Virus record (IMG/VR): IMGVR_UViG_3300035698_018667
Span: 1 to 32,359 of that record
Origin: a virus
Length of the DNA: 32,359 bases
Reading direction: 5' to 3' (one strand)
Within the stretch, counting starts at the first letter, position 1. Each line of letters starts with the position of its first letter. The notes beneath the pieces were generated by a model. It did not search any database and was not told the DNA's origin. It was given only the letters and a program-made list of their open reading frames with translations. The position numbers and the translations under genes are program-made. Positions 4,532-14,124 of this stretch are shown here, piece by piece.

Positions 4532-6817
4532 CTAACCCCTTATCAGGCTTTCTAGATTTTTACCGCGATTGATATACGCTTGCAAAATGGCTTTGTCCTC
4601 AAGAACGATGCTACCATCAGACTCGATTTCAGCAACTGCTTGCTTGCGCTCTTGTGGATCTCTTAGAACACCGTGACTGTATGACGGATAACCCGAAATG
4701 GTCTCTACAGTGAATTTAAGTCCCTGGTCTCCGGCAAGTGACCGACCATAACTAGCTATCACTCCAGGGTCTGTAATGCCTCTCAGAGTGCCTTCTACGG
4801 CCAATTTACCGCCCTGTATACCCGCTGCGACCTTTCCGACTCCAGGTATTCCCAGCAGCTTGCCCAGACCCATAGTACCCGCTGCAAATGCCCCTTTCTC
4901 TCCAGCTTTGAGCGGTTGCGTCTCGAATCGTTGCGCTGTCCGGCCAACCGTTGGCGGATTTCCTGGAATTGGCGATTGTGGAGCATCTAATCTGCCTGGG
5001 CGTACTGGTTCTTGTCCCTTATTTAGTTTGGGAAGTGGCACAGGAGCTTCATACGGGGGTACAGGCGCGTTTGTTGCGGCCCTGCCTGTATTTGGATTGG
5101 GTACTCCGGTAGCGTGGCTTAGCCGGCTTGTAATTTTGTTCTCGGCTTCATGGACGATAATTCGCCCTTCAAGAGCCTGTTTTCCTAAAAATTCTGATAT
5201 ACCCCGATCCAGCTCACCAGGTATCTGCTGGAAACGTGTCTGCGCTTCGAATACGCTGGGCGGCAGATGTCTCTGAACTAATGCACGTGAATGTTTAGGA
5301 ATCCCTGGAAATTTATTTGTGGCCTTATGAGCAGCGAAATCGATCATTGATCTATATAATTCGTTATCCGTCAATACATCGACAAAGCGCGAACTATCTT
5401 TTTTTGTAAGGATTTCTATGAATTCGTCAGGAGAAATCGAACCAAATCGATCTCGTAATTCTTTAGAGATCTGCTGTTTCCAGCTTTGCACAGCACCTTT
5501 ACCGAATTCTTCCTCAATTGTTTTGATTACATTTTTAGGAAGTCTCTCAACGAGCTTATCGACAAGATTAATGACCTTTTTTTCTACTCTGGGAAAAATT
5601 TTGCCCATGAGCTTGTTTTGTGCAGCCCCTAGGGGGAGCGTTTCCATCAAGTGTCTCTTGAAAGATTGCATCAACGGTCCTTGGAACTCACCGCCCTGGA
5701 GCATTTTGGTTTCCACTGCTTCAAACAGTCGGCTTACATCAGCAGCTTGCAGTGTTTCAGGAAGCGATTCGTACACTGATTCAAGGAATCTGCTAGCTTC
5801 CTTCGCTTCTTTAGTCCCTGATTTGGCACTCACGCCGATATAGTTTGAGATGAATTCATCCAGATTAATAGATGCTTTGTTAATGCCGTAAGAGCCTAGG
5901 TCTTTTTGCATTGCCTGTATCTTCTCACCCATTCGCACACGAAAAGCTCCAACACTATCCTGGTACGCGACCTGCGATTCTTCACTGAGACGTTGATAAT
6001 CTTGAAGGCTTTCTTGATAAATCCTTTGAGATTCCACTTCTCTCTTGCCGAAATGCTCCTTTGCTTTCGTGTATGCGCTGTCAGCCTCTTTTTGAAGTCT
6101 CTCATAATCATTAAAAGACTCTTTATAAACTCTATTGGCCTCAGCTTCTGATTTCTCAAAAGCTCTCAAGGATCTTCGCTCTGACGCTACCCTTTCGACC
6201 TGATTTCCCACTTTACCAAGCCCATATCCAAGACCCGTGCCGATTGCTGTAGATTTAGCAAATCCTTCAGGATCTTCGAATAGCGACCTATCACTGGCCC
6301 CAGCTCCGTATAATGCCCCTGTAGCAGCTGGGCTACCTGAAATTCCTTTAGGTAAAGGCATAAATATATCTGCACCAAGAGACGCAGCACCAGCAATCTT
6401 TGTTGCCGTTGGATGATTCGATTGGATCTCTTGAGACGCATCCCTTCTACCCATTCTTTGGGCTATATAGTTTTCTCCGAGCCTATCGAAAAACCCCATA
6501 TCCTCTTGGCCCTCTCCAGGCTGTATGGCCCTTGCACCTGCTGCAGCTGGATCTAGCACATAGTCTGTTGCTAGCTTGGAAAAAATATTGCTCTCAGCAA
6601 ATTTCTTCGTGAATGCAGTTGCAGATTTAGGGATCGGTCCTTTCTCGTACCAGTCTCTTTCTGACTGACTAGTATTTTCTCTTAGCTGCTTTTGGGCAGG
6701 AGAAGAAAAAAGGGCAAAATCTGCTTGTTCAGATAAAGGAGCTTCTCGTCCGCTTGTATAGAAGATCTTCTTTGATTCTGGATCGATATGATCAATCTCA
6801 TCTTTGACAATGGTCAT
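4532..6817 (-). CDS. Large internal virion (ejection-type) protein
   Basis: This 761-residue product occupies the position of the last, largest internal virion protein in T7-like phages, between the 673-residue protein and the fibre gene. Residues about 140-205 are Gly/Ala-rich and hydrophobic (KIAGAASLGADIFMPLPKG, STAIGTGLGYGLGKVG), suggesting membrane-interacting helices. Residues about 211-300 are a charged coiled coil with a 36-residue repeat: NRVYKESFNDYERLQKEA at 228 and QRIYQESLQDYQRLSEES at 264. A second Pro/Gly-rich region with hydrophobic helices lies at the C-terminal side (GAFAAGTMGLGKLLGIPGVGKVAAGIQGGKLAVEG). No transglycosylase motif was found by eye. The start abuts the upstream stop, indicating coupled translation. 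Confidence 0.65.
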   Translation of the reverse strand: MTIVKDEIDHIDPESKKIFYTSGREAPLSEQADFALFSSPAQKQLRENTSQSERDWYEKGPIPKSATAFTKKFAESNIFSKLATDYVLDPAAAGARAIQPGEGQEDMGFFDRLGENYIAQRMGRRDASQEIQSNHPTATKIAGAASLGADIFMPLPKGISGSPAATGALYGAGASDRSLFEDPEGFAKSTAIGTGLGYGLGKVGNQVERVASERRSLRAFEKSEAEANRVYKESFNDYERLQKEADSAYTKAKEHFGKREVESQRIYQESLQDYQRLSEESQVAYQDSVGAFRVRMGEKIQAMQKDLGSYGINKASINLDEFISNYIGVSAKSGTKEAKEASRFLESVYESLPETLQAADVSRLFEAVETKMLQGGEFQGPLMQSFKRHLMETLPLGAAQNKLMGKIFPRVEKKVINLVDKLVERLPKNVIKTIEEEFGKGAVQSWKQQISKELRDRFGSISPDEFIEILTKKDSSRFVDVLTDNELYRSMIDFAAHKATNKFPGIPKHSRALVQRHLPPSVFEAQTRFQQIPGELDRGISEFLGKQALEGRIIVHEAENKITSRLSHATGVPNPNTGRAATNAPVPPYEAPVPLPKLNKGQEPVRPGRLDAPQSPIPGNPPTVGRTAQRFETQPLKAGEKGAFAAGTMGLGKLLGIPGVGKVAAGIQGGKLAVEGTLRGITDPGVIASYGRSLAGDQGLKFTVETISGYPSYSHGVLRDPQERKQAVAEIESDGSIVLEDKAILQAYINRGKNLESLIRG

Positions 6818-8839
6818 CTACTTTCCTACCCTCACTTTATCCCTGTATTTCTCAGGATCTTGAGCGATGTCTTGATTGTCTACAGATACCGATTCCAGCA
6901 TATTCTTACCCGTAACAGGTAAAATATTCTCAATTGGCTCCCTCAAAAATCCTGCACCAGTAAGATTTTCAAGCGATCTTTCATTCACGATATTTTTGAA
7001 GTTTTGAGCCTGCTGTTTCATGGTGGGTAGGTCTGCTTTTAGCCATGCTTTGACAGAACTTGGGTCAGGAAAAACATTTTCCCAGTGCTTGAGTAGATTA
7101 CTTGTCAGCTTGTTACCGCCCAGGTATTCTCTATTATAGACATCCTGAAGTGCTGTAATCCTCTGTCTAATTAACGGTAGGGCTTGAACTTTTACGGATT
7201 TACCATCATCCCCGATTATATCAATAGTCACCTGTTCATAACCAAGAAGAGGGCCCGTAATCCCCTGTAAATTCTGAGCCATAGCAGCTCTCATACCAGG
7301 GTTTTGATCAGAAATTAAATTCATAATATCGACGACTTCATCAATAACTCTATTGGCATCCTTCATCTTCCCAAGTGCCTCTCGACCCTCTTTTGAAGCA
7401 TCCCTAAATCCAGTAATGTCTTCGTCATCCCTAAGAAGATTCGCGTCATACCATAGCGCTCTAGACTCATCTTTCGCGGTAATACCTATCTTATCTCCAA
7501 TACGTATCCCATCCCGACCCATTCTGACCTCTGGCTCACCGTTTGGCCCATCCGAAACATCCAAAACATCGTAATCGTTCAACAGCTTCTTCAATGCTGG
7601 ATTTTCGATGTTCTTGAATAGCTCAGCTCTTAGTTTCTGCCTGTCTTCATTGATCCCGCGCTTCTCTTTCTGTATACCACCAATTTTATCCATAATTTTG
7701 GAGTCAAACGCTCCTTGTTTGATCATGCTCTCCCCAATCCCTCTAACAGCACCACCCATCGACGAGACAAAACCCTCTCGTCCATACATCAGACCAACGA
7801 TTACGGGAAGTGCCAGAGCTATCCCAATTGCGACTTTATCCAGTCCTGTCATCTCTCCGTTTGTCATGCGATCACGTAAAGCGCTCTCATTCGCATCTAA
7901 TTGAGAGATATCAGCAGTAAGCGCGGCCTCAACAGTCTTTGCATGTTCCCATAACTCAACGGGAATGTCCCCAGATTTGAGCCTGAGAAGATTTGTTACT
8001 TGATCTACTATACCTGGATCTTGTCGTGCGACTTCTACGATTCCAGGAACAGGCTCAAGCCCCTCCACAGGAATATCTGACTCTGATACGCTCTCAAGTG
8101 GACCGCGATCAAAAGAATCTTCGACTGCTGGTGGAATTGGGATTTCTCCAGCAGTCGAATCTACGTCATCCGCAACTGTCTCTTGTCCAGAATCCAATCC
8201 AACTTCATTAGAGAGACCCTTTGCATCTGCGAAAAGCTCGTCACTTAATTCTCTCGTCTCTGCACGCTTGGTCGGACTCAGGTAATCCATAATAGAACCA
8301 CCGATCACCTGAAATGGAGATTTGGCACCCTGATCTTGCTCAGAGGCTACCTGCTCCTGCTGCTGTGCTTGTTGTGAGAATACACGCTGAGGATCTGGCT
8401 CGGTCTCAGAAAGCAGTTTAAGCGTCTCCTCTGGCACTAAGTCTATCAGTGACGGATCGGACTGCAGCTGGGCTCTAAGCGTCTCTAGCGGGTCCTGAAG
8501 CTGCCCAGGGCTATCTAAATAAGATCCGTATGGCGATGTCTCTGAAACAGCATCCAGAGCATCCTCACGAGCTTCCGTTTCAGCTAATCCACCAAGTAAC
8601 TCAAGACCCTCTGGAATTTCATTCTGATATAATTCAGGGTCGGATGGAACACGTGGGATATCTATTTGTCCTGAATCTACAGGCTGTTGAGCTGTGCCAC
8701 TCATATCTAGCTCATCCTGGTCTTGATACTTGGCTAAATCAGCAAGACCCTTCAGAGCATTCAGGGTATCCATGACTCCTGGATTGGATTGCTGCTCAAG
8801 ACTGTCTAGAGATTGAGAATTTATTCGTCTTTTAGCCAT
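6818..8839 (-). CDS. Internal virion-type protein with central membrane segment
   Basis: The 673-residue product has a long acidic, Gln/Ser/Pro-rich, probably disordered N-terminal half (many SESD, PIPP and EQDQ stretches) and a helical C-terminal half. A clear hydrophobic helix is at about residues 334-352 (VAIGIALALPVIVGLMYG), followed by a Gly-rich amphipathic stretch (SSMGGAVRGIGESM). In short-tailed phages, proteins at this map position enter the cell envelope during DNA ejection; the membrane helix fits this but sequence recognition is lacking. Its stop abuts the next start, and three bases separate it from the upstream gene. Confidence 0.6.
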   Translation of the reverse strand: MAKRRINSQSLDSLEQQSNPGVMDTLNALKGLADLAKYQDQDELDMSGTAQQPVDSGQIDIPRVPSDPELYQNEIPEGLELLGGLAETEAREDALDAVSETSPYGSYLDSPGQLQDPLETLRAQLQSDPSLIDLVPEETLKLLSETEPDPQRVFSQQAQQQEQVASEQDQGAKSPFQVIGGSIMDYLSPTKRAETRELSDELFADAKGLSNEVGLDSGQETVADDVDSTAGEIPIPPAVEDSFDRGPLESVSESDIPVEGLEPVPGIVEVARQDPGIVDQVTNLLRLKSGDIPVELWEHAKTVEAALTADISQLDANESALRDRMTNGEMTGLDKVAIGIALALPVIVGLMYGREGFVSSMGGAVRGIGESMIKQGAFDSKIMDKIGGIQKEKRGINEDRQKLRAELFKNIENPALKKLLNDYDVLDVSDGPNGEPEVRMGRDGIRIGDKIGITAKDESRALWYDANLLRDDEDITGFRDASKEGREALGKMKDANRVIDEVVDIMNLISDQNPGMRAAMAQNLQGITGPLLGYEQVTIDIIGDDGKSVKVQALPLIRQRITALQDVYNREYLGGNKLTSNLLKHWENVFPDPSSVKAWLKADLPTMKQQAQNFKNIVNERSLENLTGAGFLREPIENILPVTGKNMLESVSVDNQDIAQDPEKYRDKVRVGK

Positions 8840-8842
8840 TTC

Positions 8843-9463
8843 CTATAACCTTTCCAGATACTTTCTCCAGTAGTCAGAGAAGATATCTTGTTTTGCTTTG
8901 TCCTGTTGACCCGTGAAATAATCCATATTTTGCTGCCTTCCAATGATCCCCTCAGCAGCTCTACCTTCTACACCACCTAGATATGCCGCCAATTTTTTCA
9001 TACGTACATCAGCATCTTTTTCTGTCAGATCTCTTTGAAACTGATTCTGTGCTTGTAGACCTGATTCTGCAAGTTCCACTTGCGGAGCAGCTGCAGCACC
9101 TCCCCGAATACCTCTCTGTCCAGATTGTGAAGCCAACATCCTAGAATAATTGTTGACTTGAGAACTAATCTGGGCATTTGCCGACTCTTGCAAAGCTCTT
9201 TTATGATCTGCACTCATCCCTGGGACTTCGGTAGAAACGTCCTCTAAGGACTCCTGTCTGTACTGATCTCTTTGCTGTTGCCGTCTTGGTTCGTTCGTAT
9301 CCTCTACTTGATTGAGCTGCTGGTTGATAGCACCTAAATCTTCACCTAGCTTTACTGGATCTTGCTCAGAAGCCAATTGCTGCCTTCGGCGATCTTCGCG
9401 AACGCCAAATTCCCTATCCCGCTCCTGCTGCATTTTTCTTTCTCTTGCCAACTGACCAAACAT
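8843..9463 (-). CDS. Gln/Arg-rich internal virion-type protein
   Basis: The 206-residue product is strongly helical and polar. Its N-terminal 80 residues are rich in Q, R and E (ERKMQQERDREFGVREDRRRQQ...QQLNQ) and look like a coiled coil. An Ala-rich middle (GQRGIRGGAAAAPQVELAESGLQAQNQFQRD) and a C-terminal helix with YWRKYLERL follow. Position and composition resemble the small internal core protein (gp14-like) of T7-type phages, which precedes the two large ejection proteins, but no residue-level homology is recognised. It has an AGGAGTAGG ribosome site a few bases before its start. Confidence 0.55.
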   Translation of the reverse strand: MFGQLARERKMQQERDREFGVREDRRRQQLASEQDPVKLGEDLGAINQQLNQVEDTNEPRRQQQRDQYRQESLEDVSTEVPGMSADHKRALQESANAQISSQVNNYSRMLASQSGQRGIRGGAAAAPQVELAESGLQAQNQFQRDLTEKDADVRMKKLAAYLGGVEGRAAEGIIGRQQNMDYFTGQQDKAKQDIFSDYWRKYLERL

Positions 9464-9472
9464 AACCTACTC

Positions 9473-9829
9473 CTATACTGTTGACTGATAAATGTCGAAA
9501 AACCGCACGCTGACGGTTACTGTGCCAGCACCGTTATTTACCAGCCTCAAAGTATCCGCATCCCAGACACCATCTGTAATAACTCCGTCACCAACCTGCC
9601 TAACAATTATTCTCTCATTCGGTATCGTTCTAAGCTGGTTGGGTATTGCAGCCGTCGCAGCAGCTGCAATGTCAATATCTTTGGCAAGAAAGCTCTGGAA
9701 ATTGTCATCAAAGCTCAGTCTACCATTGATCCCAGAAATCAGGTTGCGAAGCCAACCAAAAAGATCGCTCTGTACGTATTTTCCTATACCCTGCTGCGAA
9801 GGTAGTCGCGGGGGATTATTAATAATCAT
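9473..9829 (-). CDS. Small virion-associated protein downstream of tail tubular protein B
   Basis: The 118-residue product begins MIINNPPRLPSQQGIGKYVQSDLFGWLRNLISGINGRLSFDDNFQSF and ends in beta-rich sequence (ERIIVRQVGDGVITDGVWDADTLRLVNNGAGTVTVSVRFF). The second half resembles small phage structural proteins that carry a single beta-sandwich-like unit. The start overlaps the stop of tubular protein B by four bases (ATGA), so it is made with the tail proteins. No specific role can be assigned. Confidence 0.6.
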   Translation of the reverse strand: MIINNPPRLPSQQGIGKYVQSDLFGWLRNLISGINGRLSFDDNFQSFLAKDIDIAAAATAAIPNQLRTIPNERIIVRQVGDGVITDGVWDADTLRLVNNGAGTVTVSVRFFDIYQSTV

Positions 9830-12711
9830 CGAGCTATTGTCTTCCCGAAATCTGGAGCAATTTCTTGTTGATATCCCTGCAAACGAAAAGTTGTATTGAT
9901 CGTATTCAGCTGCAATCCTATCTTAATAGACCTAGCCACTGTTCCTCCCTTTAGCCCAATCGTGATAAAAGAATCTTGATAGCCGGACCACGAAAGCCAA
10001 TCCCAATGATCCGTGCTCCACTTCGAGCTATTTATCTTTTGCATCACATCAGCTCTCGTGCTGACCCGCCCCTCAACCCAATCTTTATAGCTGTAAAAGC
10101 ACAAGGTTGGAATATTTTGTTGATATAAAGCCGATATGTCATCAAACAAGAGACATGTTCTAATAAATTTTTTCCTAACCCTAGGCTGACCTACGTCCTC
10201 CCAGGCACTTTCCCATGTGACTCGAATGGGAGTTACGTGATCTACCTGATCAATCAACCTGTATTTTCTATGCTGCTTATACTTTTTAGCCGTTATCGTG
10301 GAATTGTTGGTTTTGCGTTCTTGCCAATAGAGATTGTCCTCTATAACATACCAACCACCAGCAGCATTTATTCGGGTCCATTCAAACCAATTCTTTCCTT
10401 GGTAATCATAGACTAGAACTATAGAATTATTATTTGCTCCTCGTGGTCCGCTCGCTTCCTCTGACGGTAGGAATAATAGGTATTGATTGTCTTTTGTATA
10501 GTTGACAGCTGTAGCTCTTTTTAAAACGTGTCGTTTATATTTATCAAACGGGTCTTCACGGAAAACTTGATCGATCACCATAGACAGCGCGATAGGATTA
10601 CCAAATTTATCGGTTGGATATAATTGCGTTTCTGCGATGGCGTATAGACCATTCGTATGCAGAAAATAAATTAGACCACCGATACTAACAATCGTATGGT
10701 GTGATACTGCACCGATGTTTGACCCAGGGGAAACGGATTGTACGTTAAACTGACTCCTGATCAAATCTCCACTAACTGCATAGATAGATTTATCTTTGAA
10801 AATAATTAACGTCGATCCGGCAACACCGACACCAGTCACATCATCGTCATTTGATGGTACAATAAAATTATTAAACGCCTGAGAAACATACTCTGGCTGA
10901 GATGCTTCGGAAAACCAAACATAATCATCATTCGTAGGATCATCTGTAAATATGATCTGATTACCAAATGATGAAACGATACCGACTCTAGGTGGAGGAT
11001 CTGGTTGATGGTACGATGCTTGAAACGCTGCCAATGGATATTGACGTCCTAATATGAGAACAGCGTCTGTAATCTGATCTAAATAAACCTGTGTAGATAG
11101 GTAGCTATTATTTGGTATAGTGGTAACTAAATAAGGCTGGGTCCCAGCTACTTCAGTTCTATAGATATTGATCTTTAAATTATTACTAATAGAGGCATTA
11201 TCCGCGACATTAACAGCAACCCCGTCAATTGTAATAGTCGTTGAGGTCACAGCGGTCACTTCCCGAGTCACATATAAGCTCGTGATCCCATCAAAGAAAT
11301 AGGCGTTGTCTCCCTCTCTCATGCTGTGTACACCGCCCGTAGAATCGTCCACAGTGATCGTCGTAACCCCTGCTTGCGCCCCTGCAACTACGGCACAATC
11401 TGTATTCCACCCACTACCCTGCAAAAGTGGCTCTACAGTGACGTTTACATCCTCTAACGCACCAACAGTGACATCTCCAGCAATAGATAATCGACCTTCG
11501 ACTAGTCTACCATTGTGATCTGTCTGCTCATACGTTGTATAGTAGCTGTGCGCCCCTGCGTCTATTCCTACTCCAGATGCTACGACTGCTGGCGAAGGCG
11601 TATCACCTCTTGGCATACCTGCACGATAGATCGTCTGCCCATCGTACTTTTGCACCTCGTCCCAAGGATTCGCTATGTAAACTGCTTCCTCAAATGGTGC
11701 AAATGTAGCGTTCTTGAAATTATCTGAATCGATTTGTGCTACTAGTCCAGAAAATGTAGACGATACAGTTCGATTTGCAAGCTCCCAGTAGTACCAGTTT
11801 AGAGTGACTTCCTCACCGTTCGCTATAATTGTTTCTTCGGCGATTTCTATGAATGCTACGGGATAATTTGTGCTACCTGTAGTCGACACAGTAACGCCTG
11901 TTTCCGCTGTCAGCAACACAACTAACTCAGTTATGGAGAATGGTGACGCGACTCCAAATCCCTTTCCCAGACACTTATTAAATTTAGCCTGTAGTGTAGA
12001 TCGATAGCTCGCTGTAACAGATCCAGTAGACGCTGTGAAGTTAACAGTATAGGCCCCTGTTGTGTAATCAATCGTATTTGTACCGGCTCCAATATCCCCG
12101 AAAAATCCACCTACAGCATCATCTTGGATGGTATATGACCCATCCGTCATCAGGATGCTTCCAGGAGTTATTGGACCTCCAGAAAGTATATCGCTATACG
12201 TATCTGTTCCAGACCCAACTGCAATTGCAGAATAGCCTGTGAGTGCATTCATCCTGAATTTCATACAGTCATTAACAAGCGCATTGTCGTCCACAATGAG
12301 ATACGGATCGAAATCGCATGTTTGAGTGTCTGATACAAGATCAGGATCAATATAGATTTCGTAGCTTACATAGCTCTCAGGATTACTATTTGGATCGTCA
12401 AAACTGATCGTCATAGCACCTGTTTTCTGTATATAGAGATTTCCATCTTTGTTGATGCAGATTGGCTCTACTTGATCACGATCTAGATTTTCATAGATCC
12501 CGATCCCCAGACCGCCGATATCTCCTGTTTGAACCTGATAACCTCGTCTTGGAGAAAAAGTTCTATCTGGCAACCGTGAAATATTAACAGTCTTATCAGA
12601 AAAATTAGCCGTTGAAGATTTTCCCTTAGAACTTGCACGACTAACGAATTTGCTCTCCGTGCTAAATCCGCGAAGTGTCGAATAATCTTGAGATAGAATG
12701 TGTTTCGTCAT
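9826..12711 (-). CDS. Tail tubular protein B (tail nozzle)
   Basis: The product is 961 residues from ATG 12711. This start is preferred over an in-frame codon at 12768 because it has GGAG 8 bases upstream and overlaps the stop of the adaptor gene as TAATG. The protein is beta-rich throughout, with repeated Thr/Val/Asp-rich strands. Segments such as NPWDEVQKYDGQTIYRAGMPRGDTPSP, FGNQIIFTDDPTNDDYVWFSEASQPEYV, LIIFKDKSIYAVSGD and SVSPGSNIGAVSHHTIVSIGGLIYFLHTNGLYAI are typical of podoviral nozzle proteins that form a beta-propeller-like tube end. The gene sits directly after the adaptor gene, as expected for gp11-gp12 order. It is longer than the T7 protein (about 800), with extra beta inserts around residues 100-300. 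Confidence 0.8.
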   Translation of the reverse strand: MTKHILSQDYSTLRGFSTESKFVSRASSKGKSSTANFSDKTVNISRLPDRTFSPRRGYQVQTGDIGGLGIGIYENLDRDQVEPICINKDGNLYIQKTGAMTISFDDPNSNPESYVSYEIYIDPDLVSDTQTCDFDPYLIVDDNALVNDCMKFRMNALTGYSAIAVGSGTDTYSDILSGGPITPGSILMTDGSYTIQDDAVGGFFGDIGAGTNTIDYTTGAYTVNFTASTGSVTASYRSTLQAKFNKCLGKGFGVASPFSITELVVLLTAETGVTVSTTGSTNYPVAFIEIAEETIIANGEEVTLNWYYWELANRTVSSTFSGLVAQIDSDNFKNATFAPFEEAVYIANPWDEVQKYDGQTIYRAGMPRGDTPSPAVVASGVGIDAGAHSYYTTYEQTDHNGRLVEGRLSIAGDVTVGALEDVNVTVEPLLQGSGWNTDCAVVAGAQAGVTTITVDDSTGGVHSMREGDNAYFFDGITSLYVTREVTAVTSTTITIDGVAVNVADNASISNNLKINIYRTEVAGTQPYLVTTIPNNSYLSTQVYLDQITDAVLILGRQYPLAAFQASYHQPDPPPRVGIVSSFGNQIIFTDDPTNDDYVWFSEASQPEYVSQAFNNFIVPSNDDDVTGVGVAGSTLIIFKDKSIYAVSGDLIRSQFNVQSVSPGSNIGAVSHHTIVSIGGLIYFLHTNGLYAIAETQLYPTDKFGNPIALSMVIDQVFREDPFDKYKRHVLKRATAVNYTKDNQYLLFLPSEEASGPRGANNNSIVLVYDYQGKNWFEWTRINAAGGWYVIEDNLYWQERKTNNSTITAKKYKQHRKYRLIDQVDHVTPIRVTWESAWEDVGQPRVRKKFIRTCLLFDDISALYQQNIPTLCFYSYKDWVEGRVSTRADVMQKINSSKWSTDHWDWLSWSGYQDSFITIGLKGGTVARSIKIGLQLNTINTTFRLQGYQQEIAPDFGKTIAR

Positions 12712-13718
12712 TAATAGACTCCTCGGCCACCAAACGGGAAGGTGTTCCGAGTTCCATTCTGTGTCCACCTGACAGGATAGATGCTTGGCCTATATCTGCG
12801 ATATGCATTCACAAGGTCTTCTAGAGACTGTTCCTCTCTAATCTTAGACGCTTGCATCTCAGAGCTATTTGACTGAAGCCTCAACAATCTGGATATGATG
12901 AACTCAATCAAATAGTCTTCTGACTGAGAGTCTAGCTCGCTGTGTGTACTTGCATACTCACCAGATACCACATAAATAGTGGTTCCGGCTGCTATAGCTG
13001 CGTCTAGAGCGGCTAACTCAGCTGTAGGGAAGGAATACCCCGACTCAGCTGTAATCACCTTTGTAGTCGAGTTATAGCTGTTTACGGGTATCTGGCTAAC
13101 AAGGGGTAGACCGTCTCTGTCAACCAAGCATATCCAGTCTCTCTTATCTAATGCTGATTCTGCATTTGTCTGCATGTTCGCATCTTTTGCGCTCGTAGCA
13201 GTGAATGTGAGAGTGATGCTGACGGGACTATCGACTTTTGATGCTAGAATGCCTCGACGAACGTCTAGACTTCTCATTCGCTTCTGATAGTTGATGATGA
13301 TCGCACCCGTGCGACTGCTATCAGGAGTTGGACTAAGCAAGATTTTCCCATCTCGGATACAGTACGCATCTGGTATATTGATTGGGTAATCAAACCGATC
13401 CTGGATCATCGTTTGCTCAAGAGTCACAAACTCGTATGCCTGTCCACCCCACTGAAACCGCACATCCATAATTCTCAAGGACATGAAGACATCGGCGGGT
13501 ATATCATACGACTGTTGTCCTGCAACAGAATCGATAGTGCTCTGCTCGATATTTGCAGGATTATCAATCTGAGTGATCCTGTGGTAGAGTCGATTGAGTC
13601 CTAGGTTAGCAAGACGCGCAGCTACGTTGTCGTCCCATCCTTCTGTTAAAGAGTAATCCTCACTGTATGCCTGTGACCTGGCATCGATAAGGATCTCCTC
13701 AAGCCTACGTGTACCCAT
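12711..13718 (-). CDS. Head-tail adaptor, tail tubular protein A-like
   Basis: The 335-residue product has an N-terminal helical adaptor region (GTRRLEEILIDARSQAYSEDYSLTEGWDDNVAARLANLGLNRLYHRITQI), a beta-sheet region with QQSYDIPADVFMSLRIMDVRF...WGGQAYEFVTLEQ, and IINYQKRM; the C-terminal helices end the fold (EDYLIEFIISRLLRL). The Y.IP.D...i..v.v.....y...........Y.i.dgkI.lSP.P scheme is seen in podoviral adaptor (gp11-like) proteins, which join the portal ring to the nozzle. An AGGGGGAG ribosome site precedes the ATG, just after the 17-bp palindrome. It is translationally coupled to tubular protein B. Confidence 0.75.
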   Translation of the reverse strand: MGTRRLEEILIDARSQAYSEDYSLTEGWDDNVAARLANLGLNRLYHRITQIDNPANIEQSTIDSVAGQQSYDIPADVFMSLRIMDVRFQWGGQAYEFVTLEQTMIQDRFDYPINIPDAYCIRDGKILLSPTPDSSRTGAIIINYQKRMRSLDVRRGILASKVDSPVSITLTFTATSAKDANMQTNAESALDKRDWICLVDRDGLPLVSQIPVNSYNSTTKVITAESGYSFPTAELAALDAAIAAGTTIYVVSGEYASTHSELDSQSEDYLIEFIISRLLRLQSNSSEMQASKIREEQSLEDLVNAYRRYRPSIYPVRWTQNGTRNTFPFGGRGVY

Positions 13719-13730
13719 TCGCTCCCCCTA

Positions 13731-13747
13731 TGTAAGATAATCTTACA
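13731..13747. promoter_or_regulatory. 17-bp palindrome TGTAAGATAATCTTACA
   Basis: Eight-base arms flank one central base. It lies in the 30-base gap between the acidic-protein gene and the adaptor gene, just upstream of the adaptor ribosome site. In RNA it could form a 7-bp hairpin with a 3-base loop; in DNA it resembles a dimer-binding site. It shares the TGTAA/TTACA ends with the palindromes at 14829 and 21887. Confidence 0.55.
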
Positions 13748-13748
13748 A

Positions 13749-14120
13749 TTACTTTTTCTTACGACCGCCCATCCCTGCTTTTTTTGTGATCAACACGACA
13801 GCTAGATTCTTACGTGACTCTTTATCAAGCTTTTTGGGAGACTTTTCTTCTACGTCTTCATAACAATCCCCACCTTCGTCTTCACCTTCGTACTCTTCCT
13901 CTTCCCCATCATATTCCATATCAGGGTCGTCAGGGTATTCGGAGTCATAATACGATTCACCGTGCTTCATGCCCATCATCTTAGGCATATCGTTCATCTC
14001 ATCATCGTCATCACTCAGCATATCCATGTCATCTTCGGAAAAGTGCTTTTTGAGTAAATCGAGAAGTTTATCGTATGACTTTTTGTTTTTGCGACTTTCT
14101 TTTGGTTCGCCGTAATCCAT
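13749..14120 (-). CDS. Hyperacidic small protein with basic ends
   Basis: The 123-residue product has a basic N-terminus (KESRKNKKSYDKLLDLLKKHF), a central block of about 60 residues dominated by Asp, Glu, Met and Tyr (MDMLSDDDDEMNDMPKMMGMKHGESYYD and more), and a basic C-terminus (KAGMGGRKKK). Such charge segregation suggests a disordered DNA-mimic-like or scaffold-associated protein, but no family is recognised. AGGTAGG lies just before the ATG, and the upstream gene ends five bases before. Its place among connector and tail genes suggests an assembly or virion role. Confidence 0.65.
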   Translation of the reverse strand: MDYGEPKESRKNKKSYDKLLDLLKKHFSEDDMDMLSDDDDEMNDMPKMMGMKHGESYYDSEYPDDPDMEYDGEEEEYEGEDEGGDCYEDVEEKSPKKLDKESRKNLAVVLITKKAGMGGRKKK

Positions 14121-14124
14121 TTAC

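Noticed and set aside
4776-5843. Plus-strand open frames opposite the large internal virion protein
   Set aside because: They are shadows of the 761-residue coding frame, without ribosome sites, and with compositions reflecting the opposite strand.
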